6,899 bases of DNA from QPIN01 sp964399475 (lineage in GTDB: Bacteria; Pseudomonadota; Gammaproteobacteria; Methylococcales; Methylomonadaceae). Shown here one piece after another: positions 1 through 5,823 of this stretch. Numbering within the stretch: the stretch's first letter is position 1; the number at the start of each line of letters is the position of its first letter. The stretch is taken from NCBI GenBank assembly GCA_964399475.1, contig CAYNRB010000173.1, positions 1 through 6,899 on the forward strand. Direction: 5' to 3'. A model generated the notes under the pieces. It was not told where the DNA came from. It made no database searches and was given only the letters and a program-made list of their open reading frames with translations. The position numbers and the translations under genes were made by a program.

Positions 1-117
1 ATCTGACGGATATCGGTGATAACTGCATAGTTTTTATCTCAATAAACTGATTAAATCTATACGGGGTTATAAGGGTTTTGTCCAATGTAATAGCTATATT
101 ACTGTTAGATATGGCTT
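1..117. other. Non-coding left edge, no gene recognised
   Basis: All six frames are closed within short distances. Frame 3 of the plus strand is open from the window edge to a TGA at 48-50 (15 codons) and could be the tail of a gene lying outside, but this is too short to judge. A small dyad, GTAAT...ATTAC, sits at about 87-102. No RNA gene or clear terminator is visible. Confidence 0.4.
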
Positions 118-271
118 GTATGGGTAGAACAAATCAGCCCTGGGATTTATAGTGCAAGCTATTGGTTTCACAGTGCTTTGGTAGATTATACAGGAGCAAT
201 AATCTGTGAAGTGCTGTGAAATCAATAGTTTGTGCTGAAAACCGTGATCCAACTGATTTATCTAGGATTAT
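118..271. repeat. Foldback (MITE-like) element, copy 1, short form
   Basis: This is a roughly 154-bp imperfect palindrome. Its apex is GATTAT-acaggagca-ATAATC at 184-204. On either side the arms pair as CTATTGGTTTCACAG (left, 159-173) against CTATTGATTTCACAG (right, read in reverse complement), and the outer ends both contain AAATCAG. The whole unit recurs in inverted orientation at 2594-2836, where the same outer and inner segments are found but with about 83 extra bases at the apex. No transposase is present, so any movement would need help in trans. Boundaries are estimated from where similarity to the second copy stops; no convincing target-site duplication is visible. Confidence 0.75.
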
Positions 272-459
272 GCTAAGAACTTTGAATTATGATAGCTTCC
301 TATGCTCAACAACCTAGCCTATAAATTGTGCTCTCAAGTGTTTATTTTCATTAATTTACAAGTTTTTAAATTTTCACCAAACTTTAGCTAAAAATGAAGT
401 TTCGAATTAGGCTAATTTTTATAGGATAATAGATAACTCAAAAACAATGAATTTTCCGA
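272..459. promoter_or_regulatory. hemH upstream region, promoter not firmly identified
   Basis: This AT-rich leader precedes hemH. A possible -10 is TAGGAT/GATAAT at 422-430, preceded by a small dyad ATTAG-g-CTAAT at 405-415, but no good -35 accompanies it. No Shine-Dalgarno sequence is evident before the hemH ATG at 460. A seven-codon frame (446-469) starts just upstream and overlaps the hemH start out of frame; it could be a leader peptide or chance. Confidence 0.25.
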
Positions 460-1482
460 ATGAAAAATAGAGCAGTATTATTAGCCAATTTAGGCTCGCC
501 CGATAAACCAGAACTTAAAGCAGTCCGACGCTATCTGAAACAATTTTTAATGGATCCTTTTGTGATTCAGCTGCCCTGGCTTTTAAGAAAAATAATTGTC
601 AGTGTTTTTGTTTTGCCAACCCGTCCTAAAGCTTCAACCAAAGCCTATCAAAGCGTCTGGTCATCAGAAGGTTCGCCATTACTTATATTATCTGAACAGT
701 TAAAGTCTGCCTTGCAAGCAAAAATAAATATGCCGGTAGCCATGTCTATGCGATATGGCACCCCTAGTATTGAGAGTGAACTAATTAAACTGGCAAAAAA
801 CAGAAAGATTAAGGAAATATTGTTTTTACCTCTTTATCCTCATTATGCGGAAAGCACGGTCACCACATCGATAGAAGAAACCAAACGAGTCATTAAAAAA
901 CATAAACTGCCCTTTAAACTAATAATTGTTCCGCCTTTTTATCAAAAAACCCGATATATTGCAGCGCTGGTTGATAGCGCCAAACCTTATCTAGATCAGC
1001 CATTTGATCATATTATATTTAGTTATCATGGTCTTCCAGAGTTTCATATCACCAAACTGGATGAGACGGGTAATCATTGCTTAAAACAGGCTGACTGTTG
1101 TCAGCAAGCTAATAAGGTACATAAAACCTGTTACCGTCACCATGTTATGCGTACTACCGAGTGTTTTGTGAAAAAAGCAGCATTATCTCCTTCACAATAT
1201 TCAGTTGCCTTTCAATCACGTCTGGGTAGAGCCAAATGGTTAGAGCCCAATACTGAAGATTGTTTACGAAAACTTGCAGCAAGTGGTAATAAGAAGGTGT
1301 TAGTGATTTGTCCGGCATTTGTTACCGATTGTCTAGAAACATTAGAAGAAATTGCAATCAGAGGCGAGGAAGTCTTTAAACAAGCCGGTGGCGAGTCCCT
1401 AACTCTTATTCCTTGTTTGAATCATCATCCCATGTGGGTTGATGTGTTAGCCTCCTGGTGTCACAAAAAACTGGGGAAATAA
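460..1482 (+). CDS. hemH: Ferrochelatase
   Basis: Inserts Fe2+ into protoporphyrin IX to make protohaem, the last step of the classical haem pathway, in the cytosol or at the inner membrane. At 340 residues it has normal family length and starts with the typical LLANLGSPD. Family landmarks are in order: MRYGTPSI (97-104), LPLYPHYAEST (123-133), FSYHGLP with the metal-binding His190, FQSRLGRAKWLEP (251-263), and CPAFVTDCLETLEE with the partner Glu293. Residues 207-224 carry a cysteine-rich insert, C-x5-CC-x9-C (C207, C213, C214, C224), in the place where a class of bacterial ferrochelatases holds a [2Fe-2S] cluster; the E. coli enzyme lacks it. ATG 460 is the first in-frame start after a stop at 448-450. 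The gene stands alone and converges on the dehydrogenase gene. Confidence 0.97.
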   Translation: MKNRAVLLANLGSPDKPELKAVRRYLKQFLMDPFVIQLPWLLRKIIVSVFVLPTRPKASTKAYQSVWSSEGSPLLILSEQLKSALQAKINMPVAMSMRYGTPSIESELIKLAKNRKIKEILFLPLYPHYAESTVTTSIEETKRVIKKHKLPFKLIIVPPFYQKTRYIAALVDSAKPYLDQPFDHIIFSYHGLPEFHITKLDETGNHCLKQADCCQQANKVHKTCYRHHVMRTTECFVKKAALSPSQYSVAFQSRLGRAKWLEPNTEDCLRKLAASGNKKVLVICPAFVTDCLETLEEIAIRGEEVFKQAGGESLTLIPCLNHHPMWVDVLASWCHKKLGK

Positions 1483-1574
1483 ATAATCATTTTATGAATC
1501 CGCGTTTCATTTCTGTTCCTCTATTCATTTTCTGGCTAGAGATTTAAAACAGGACATACGTCAGCACGTGAGGA

Positions 1575-2483
1575 TTAATTTAAAAGTTGTTTCATATTAT
1601 CTTTGATTTTATCTGCATTTGAGAATAAATCCTGCTGTTCATACTTATTTAAAGTTGGGTGCAAATATCTTAAAATTCCCTTACGCCCCAGAACTACTGG
1701 GATACTAAAACAATTATCGGTAATTCCTGACCATTCATCAAAATGAGTACAAACAGGCATAGTCCGATGTTCATCATAAACAATCGTTCTGATTACTTCG
1801 CAAGTTGCGTTAGAAATGGCGAAATTAGTGTAACCTTTAGAATTATAAACCTTAAACCCCGCATCAATGACCTGATTAAATATTTGCCGATGTGCAGGAT
1901 TATCATTTATTTTTTCGCTGCCAACCACCGCTTGACTAAAAACCGGAAATTGATTAGGGCCATGTTCACCCACTATATAAGCACGTAGATCATCGGGATG
2001 GATTTGTTCTAGTTTAGAGAGCATGACCCTAAATCGAGCGGAGTCGATTAATGTACCTATTCCCATTACCCGAGAAGAAGGAAAACCAGATAATTCAGTA
2101 GACAAGTAAGTTAATATATCAACCGGATTAGAGACGATTAACAAAATTGCATTGGGATTGTTAGCGGCTATGACTGGAATCAGCTGTTTGAATAAAGTAA
2201 CATTTTTAACCCCTAATTCCATTCGTGAGGTCATTATTTTTGAGAATGATACAGAAGCGCTAATTACAACCATATCAACATCTTTAACTTCATCCACTGA
2301 AGCAGTAGAAATCTGCATAGCATGCTGGCAAAAAGCCAGGCTATGCTGTAAATCCAGAGCCTCCCCAGTTAATTTTGAAACCGTACGACTGCTTAGAATC
2401 AGATGATCACATAAGCCTTTCAAGACGACATTGAAAGCTAACGTTGCACCTACGCGACCTATTCCGACAATTGCAATTTTCAT
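1575..2483 (-). CDS. Lactate/malate dehydrogenase family oxidoreductase, divergent
   Basis: Member of the NAD(P)-dependent 2-hydroxyacid (LDH/MDH) family, 302 residues from ATG 2483. GAGAGG lies five bases before this ATG; a GTG one codon upstream (2486) is only two bases from that site, so the ATG is preferred. Visible motifs are the Rossmann GIGRVG (7-12), GEALDL (40-45), NPVD (119-122), the catalytic Asp147 and Arg150 in LIDSARFR, His174 in GEHG, and KGYT (216-219), which is LDH-like rather than MDH-like. Two sites are odd. The acidic residue that normally ends strand beta-2 and selects NAD is replaced by Ser-Ser-Arg (31-33), a pattern seen with NADP use. The substrate loop reads SKIMTSR (81-87) where LDH has QKPGETR and MDH has RKPGMTR, so the specificity-setting Gln/Arg is Ser. 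The family is certain; the substrate and cofactor are inferred only. Confidence 0.88.
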   Translation of the reverse strand: MKIAIVGIGRVGATLAFNVVLKGLCDHLILSSRTVSKLTGEALDLQHSLAFCQHAMQISTASVDEVKDVDMVVISASVSFSKIMTSRMELGVKNVTLFKQLIPVIAANNPNAILLIVSNPVDILTYLSTELSGFPSSRVMGIGTLIDSARFRVMLSKLEQIHPDDLRAYIVGEHGPNQFPVFSQAVVGSEKINDNPAHRQIFNQVIDAGFKVYNSKGYTNFAISNATCEVIRTIVYDEHRTMPVCTHFDEWSGITDNCFSIPVVLGRKGILRYLHPTLNKYEQQDLFSNADKIKDNMKQLLN

Positions 2484-2550
2484 CACGACCTCTCAAAAAA
2501 AGTGACAGCTAGAATTAGAACTGTTTAATTTGAAATAATTCCCATATTGT

Positions 2551-2573
2551 TACCAAACTTTAAAGGTTTGGTA
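2551..2573. promoter_or_regulatory. Perfect 8-bp dyad upstream of the dehydrogenase gene
   Basis: TACCAAAC and GTTTGGTA form a perfect inverted repeat around a 7-base AT-rich centre, ending 68 bases before the dehydrogenase ATG. On the minus strand a weak promoter-like pair, TTGTTA and TAAAGT with 16-bp spacing, overlaps it. This would suit an operator, but neither the regulator nor the promoter is demonstrated. Eleven bases of one arm and the centre (ACCAAACTTTA) recur at 376-386 upstream of hemH. Confidence 0.35.
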
Positions 2574-2593
2574 GGAGATAACAACCTCTCGGA

Positions 2594-2836
2594 AATAATC
2601 CCAGATAAGTCAGTTGGATCACGGTTTCTAGCACAAACTATTGACTCCACAGCACTTCACAGATTATTGCTGCTGTATAATCTGCAGTCACCACATCCGT
2701 GTGGTAAAAATAAATGTGAGCTACATGGATGGTGTGAATGTCGATTATGCAGGAGGAGCAACAATCTACCAAAGCACTATGAAACCAATAGCTTGCACTA
2801 TAAATCTGCGCCCAACTGATTTTTCTAGGATAATCG
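2594..2836. repeat. Foldback (MITE-like) element, copy 2, long form
   Basis: A roughly 243-bp imperfect palindrome, homologous to 118-271 but inverted. The ends match each other: the left begins near ATAATCCCAGATAAGTCAG and the right, in reverse complement, reads TTATCCTAGAAAAATCAG. The arms pair along most of their length through the CTATTG/CACAG and GATTATTGCTGCTG segments to the TATAATC and GATTATG inner ends at about 2676-2682 and 2743-2749. Even the centre pairs imperfectly (around 2688-2703 against 2721-2738), and a perfect ACCACA-tccg-TGTGGT hairpin lies at 2690-2705. Because the unit is palindromic, several frames stay open on both strands across it; these are not genes. Confidence 0.8.
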
Positions 2837-2843
2837 CTATTTA

Positions 2844-3098
2844 TTAATAGTGATATCGACATTGAGCAATGATAAGTGCTTCATCAGTTATTTTATAGAT
2901 AATACGATGTTCGCGGTTTATTCGTCGAGACCAATAGCCTGACCAATTATATTTAAGAGGTTCAGGAGCACCCATGCCCTCAAAAGGCGTACGTTGCATC
3001 TCTTTAATTAAACGATTAATACGATTAAGAATTTTTCTGTCAGTTTTTTGCCAAAATGAATAATCATCCTATGCATGGTCTGTCCACAATAAATTCAT
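2844..3098 (-). pseudogene. yoeB: YoeB-family toxin, disrupted by amber stop at codon 10
   Basis: YoeB toxins are RelE-fold, ribosome-dependent mRNA endonucleases that cut at the A site. Reading from ATG 3098 gives 84 codons, the same length as E. coli YoeB, aligned without gaps: MNLLWTDHA-stop-DDYSFWQ..., then TPFEG, EPLKYNWSGYWSRRI, EHRIIY and a terminal CRYHY. Codon 10 is TAG (3069-3071) where E. coli YoeB has Trp, one G-to-A change from TGG. All residues known to matter for cleavage remain downstream: Glu46, Arg65, His83, Tyr84. The next in-frame ATG is codon 34, so reinitiation would lose the N-terminal helices. The start overlaps the antitoxin stop by four bases (ATGA), as in intact loci. 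It is most simply a recent nonsense pseudogene; amber suppression or a sequencing error are alternatives. Confidence 0.9.
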
Positions 3099-3349
3099 TC
3101 GTCCAATAGAGCATGCTCAGTGGTTGTTCCTGTTTCTATTTGAGCATTGGCTTGATTAAGTCGTTCTGCATTTTTAGGGCTTGCCATTAAATAAGCAGTT
3201 TCTTCATAGCCCTGAAAATATTCTAAGCTAATAAGCACGGCAGGTAATTTGGTTTGGTGGGTAATTAAGAGAGGATGGTGATCATCATTTACTCTATCTA
3301 AGGTGCTAGCTAAATGACTTCGGAATGCTGAATAGCTTATTGTGTGCAT
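3095..3349 (-). CDS. yefM: YefM-family antitoxin (Phd/YefM superfamily)
   Basis: Antitoxin of the YefM-YoeB type II module: it binds and blocks YoeB and, alone or with the toxin, represses its own operon. It has 84 residues against 83 in E. coli YefM, with the same order of features: N-terminal MHTISYSAFRSHL carrying Arg10, which in E. coli YefM takes part in DNA binding, then a PLLITHQ strand, AVLISLEYF, and EETAYLMASPKNAERL. The acidic, probably disordered tail (about 65-84) corresponds to the toxin-wrapping segment. AAGG lies seven bases before ATG 3349. The frame is intact and first in its operon, overlapping the toxin start by four bases. Its promoter appears to come from the adjacent palindromic element. 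With the toxin broken, it may now act only as a repressor or as a shield against related toxins. Confidence 0.94.
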   Translation of the reverse strand: MHTISYSAFRSHLASTLDRVNDDHHPLLITHQTKLPAVLISLEYFQGYEETAYLMASPKNAERLNQANAQIETGTTTEHALLDE

Positions 3350-3367
3350 AAGAGTGCCTTAAATTAG

Positions 3368-3373
3368 ATTATA
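3368..3373 (-). promoter_or_regulatory. Candidate -10 box for yefM (TATAAT)
   Basis: A perfect TATAAT on the minus strand, 18 bases upstream of the antitoxin ATG, at the junction with the GC-rich palindrome. No close match to TTGACA is found 16-18 bases further upstream (the sequence there is near CCGCAACC), so the promoter would rely on the -10 or on an activator. With so short a distance, the leader would be only about ten bases long. Confidence 0.4.
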
Positions 3374-3533
3374 CTTCGCTCGGTCACGGTTGCGGATTTC
3401 TAGCGGTCGGTTTTTGCCGCTAGATTGCGTTGCTGAAACAGTTGCGTAGCTTGCTATGCGCCCGTTTCAGCGCCTTGCTATCGACAAAAACCAACTCGCT
3501 AACAATTCCGCAACCGTGACCGCGCGAAGTATA
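3370..3533. repeat. 164-bp GC-rich imperfect palindrome
   Basis: A second, unrelated type of foldback unit. The outer 31 bases of the two arms match at 28 positions, including CGGTCACGGTTGCGGA. The inner arms match less well but keep GGTTTTTG, CTGAAAC and the apex GCGTAGC-tt-GCTATGC at 3444-3459. The dyad centre is the same whether measured from the ends or the apex, so no net indel has shifted the arms. GC content is about 52%, clearly above the flanks. Both ends carry an outward-facing -10-like string after GCGAAG (TATAAT leftward, TATATT rightward). It resembles intergenic repeats such as ERIC sequences in architecture, not in sequence. It encodes no protein and could fold into a long hairpin if transcribed. 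Confidence 0.85.
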
Positions 3534-3594
3534 TTTCAAAGAGGCTATTTTATTTGTACTTATATTTGTACGCAAATTTTTTTCGCATAGAAAG

Positions 3595-3626
3595 AGGAAA
3601 GGCTCAGGTATAGAAAAACCTTTCCT
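3595..3626 (-). terminator. Possible terminator-like stem after the ygiQ operon
   Basis: AGGAAAGG and CCTTTCCT form a perfect 8-bp stem with a 16-base loop, 62 bases beyond the stop of the radical SAM gene. On the minus strand the stem is followed by pyrimidine-rich CTTTCT and not a true U-run; on the plus strand a more T-rich stretch follows a little later. Function is therefore uncertain. The rest of 3534-3687 holds two TTTGTAC direct repeats (3553-3571) and no gene. Confidence 0.3.
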
Positions 3627-3687
3627 ATAGCCTATTCATTTTAGTTTTAGTTTTTGTATTTGTCGTGAGCCACCAGTGCTTTAAATA

Positions 3688-5823
3688 CTAATTTTTATGC
3701 GTTTTCTTTTTAATCGTCCGTTTTTTAAGGTTATTAAAAACAGTCTGTTGAGTTTTAAATTTCTGTCCCTTAAACGGTTTTTTGTCAGATAAAGTATTAG
3801 GCTGATAAGAAGGAATTAAATGTTTTTTACCATTCCCTATTAAATCCGCACGTCCCATCTTTTTTAGCTCTTCACGGAGTAATGGCCAGTTTTTAGGATC
3901 GTGATAACGTAAAAAAGCCTTGTGCAAACGCCGCTGTTTTATGCCTTTCGGAATTGATATATCGGCAGCACTGCGACTGACTTTACGTAAAGTATCTTTG
4001 CCAGAATGATACATGGCAGTGGCTACAGACATAGGTGAAGGCAAAAAAGCCTGAACTTGATCGGCTCTAAATCCATTACCTTTTAACCATAAGGCCAAGT
4101 TGAGCATGTCTTGATTGTTAGTACCGGGATGAGCAGCAATAAAATAAGGGATTAAATACTGTTCTTTACCTGCCTGCTTGGAATACTTATCGAACATTTG
4201 TTTGAAGCGATCATAAGTTCCCATGCCGGGCTTCATCATTTTAGATAAAGGCCCTTCTTCTGTATGTTCCGGTGCTATTTTAAGATAACCACCGACATGA
4301 TGGGTGACCAATTCTTTTACATATTCGGGTGATTCCACTGCCAAGTCATAACGTAAACCGGATGCAATAAATATTTTTTTAATGCCAGGTACTTTTCTGG
4401 CACGTCGATAAAGTTTTATTAACGGTGCATGATCGGTGTTCAGATTAGGACAAATTCCAGGGTAGACACAGGAAGGTCGTCGACAAGATGCTTCAATTTC
4501 AGGATCTTTACAGGCCAGTCGGTACATATTAGCCGTCGGGCCGCCTAAATCAGAAATATGACCAGTAAAACTGGGTGAAGTGTCCCTGATCGCTTCAATT
4601 TCCCGGATAATGGAATCTTCCGAGCGACTTTGAATAATGCGGCCTTCATGTTCGGTAATCGAACAAAATGTACAGCCTCCAAAACAGCCTCTCATTATAT
4701 TTACAGAATGCTGAATCATTTCAAAAGCTGGAATATTGGCTTTACCATATTCGGTGTGAGGAAGCCGCGAATAAGACAAATCAAAAATACCGTCCATTTC
4801 TTTAGTATCCAAAGGAATGGCAGGAGGATTAATCCATATTTGTCTTGACCCATGTTTTTGAATTAATGGGCGAGCATTGCCAGGATTAGTTTCGCCATGC
4901 ATAACCCGAGAAGCATGTGCATACAATATAGGATCGTCTTTTACAGCTTCATAATCAGGAATGCGAATAACCGTTTGCGAGCGTTGTTGATTAGGAATTT
5001 TTCGATGAAACTGAACTACCTTTTCTTCACTTGAAACCTTGGCGGGTTTATCTTCGCAAGCAGGCTGTTCTTGATACGGATTTTGTGGCGGAATAACCAC
5101 CCCCGGTTTATCCACTTCGGTAGAGACTTTTTCTGTCCAGCCTGATGGAACTTGCTTAACAAAATGTACGGTGCCTCGAATACCCTTGAGATCGGAAACA
5201 GCTTCACCTTTGGCTAAACGATGCGCCACTTCTACAATTTGTCTTTCAGCATTACCATATAATAGTAAATCGGCTTTTGAATCCATCAGAATGGATTTTC
5301 TGACTTTATCAGACCAATAATCGTAATGCGCCATACGTCTGAGACTGGCTTCTATTCCACCAATAATAATCGGCACATTCTTAAAGGCTTCCCGGCAACG
5401 ATGTGAATAGACATTAACTGCCCGATCAGGTCGTTTACCTCCGGCACCATCAGCTGTATAAGCATCATTGGAACGAATTTTCCGGTCAGAGGTATAACGA
5501 TTGACCATAGAATCCATATTGCCGCCCGTGACACCAAAAAACAAATTGGGTCGTCCCAGTTTTTTAAAATCTTCGGCACTTTGCCAATCAGGTTGCGAAA
5601 TGATACCAACTCTGAAACCTTGTGCTTCCAGAACCCGACCTATAACCGCCATACCAAAACTGGGATGATCGACATAAGCATCACCTGTTACCAAAATAAT
5701 ATCGCAGGAATCCCAGTTAAGCTGATCCATTTCAGCCAAGCTCATGGGTAACTCGTAGGCATTGCCAAAGCGATGTGCCCAATGTTTTTTATAGTTGAAT
5801 AGTTGTGGAGCTGTTTGTATCAT
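3688..5823 (-). CDS. ygiQ: YgiQ-family radical SAM protein
   Basis: A radical S-adenosylmethionine protein of the YgiQ (UPF0313) family, whose substrate is unknown. At 711 residues it is close to E. coli YgiQ. The N-terminal domain (about 1-340) contains DIILVTGDAYVDHPSFG and GVTGGNMDSMVNRY, typical of the family's leading domain. The radical SAM core begins at MRGCFGGCTFCS, with the CxxxCxxC cysteines 380, 384 and 387 that bind the [4Fe-4S] cluster. Four more conserved-looking cysteines follow at 438, 447, 452 and 458 (SCVYPGICPN); an auxiliary metal site is possible but not shown. The C-terminal part includes YFIAAHPGTN and QAFLPSPMSVATAMYHSG, ending in a Lys-rich tail. It follows the spermidine-synthase-like gene with an ATGA overlap and has little Shine-Dalgarno of its own, which suggests translational coupling. 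Confidence 0.95.
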   Translation of the reverse strand: MIQTAPQLFNYKKHWAHRFGNAYELPMSLAEMDQLNWDSCDIILVTGDAYVDHPSFGMAVIGRVLEAQGFRVGIISQPDWQSAEDFKKLGRPNLFFGVTGGNMDSMVNRYTSDRKIRSNDAYTADGAGGKRPDRAVNVYSHRCREAFKNVPIIIGGIEASLRRMAHYDYWSDKVRKSILMDSKADLLLYGNAERQIVEVAHRLAKGEAVSDLKGIRGTVHFVKQVPSGWTEKVSTEVDKPGVVIPPQNPYQEQPACEDKPAKVSSEEKVVQFHRKIPNQQRSQTVIRIPDYEAVKDDPILYAHASRVMHGETNPGNARPLIQKHGSRQIWINPPAIPLDTKEMDGIFDLSYSRLPHTEYGKANIPAFEMIQHSVNIMRGCFGGCTFCSITEHEGRIIQSRSEDSIIREIEAIRDTSPSFTGHISDLGGPTANMYRLACKDPEIEASCRRPSCVYPGICPNLNTDHAPLIKLYRRARKVPGIKKIFIASGLRYDLAVESPEYVKELVTHHVGGYLKIAPEHTEEGPLSKMMKPGMGTYDRFKQMFDKYSKQAGKEQYLIPYFIAAHPGTNNQDMLNLALWLKGNGFRADQVQAFLPSPMSVATAMYHSGKDTLRKVSRSAADISIPKGIKQRRLHKAFLRYHDPKNWPLLREELKKMGRADLIGNGKKHLIPSYQPNTLSDKKPFKGQKFKTQQTVFNNLKKRTIKKKTHKN

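Noticed and set aside
446..469. Seven-codon frame overlapping the hemH start
   Set aside because: Too short to separate from chance, with no Shine-Dalgarno sequence; mentioned only as a possible leader peptide.
1483..1574. Bidirectional terminator between the convergent hemH and dehydrogenase genes
   Set aside because: No stem of useful length followed by a T-run was found on either strand in this gap.
1743..2406. Plus-strand open frames of 81 and 84 codons inside the dehydrogenase gene
   Set aside because: They are antisense shadows of a gene with clear family motifs and show no recognisable domains.
2547..2862. Open frames of 68-90 codons on both strands over the long foldback element
   Set aside because: They arise from the palindrome keeping several frames open at once. 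They resemble no protein family, contain repeat-derived sequence and lack clear ribosome sites.
118..3533. The palindromic repeats considered as a CRISPR array or as parts of an insertion sequence
   Set aside because: There are no regularly spaced short repeats with unique spacers and no transposase or cas-like frame; the units are isolated foldback elements.
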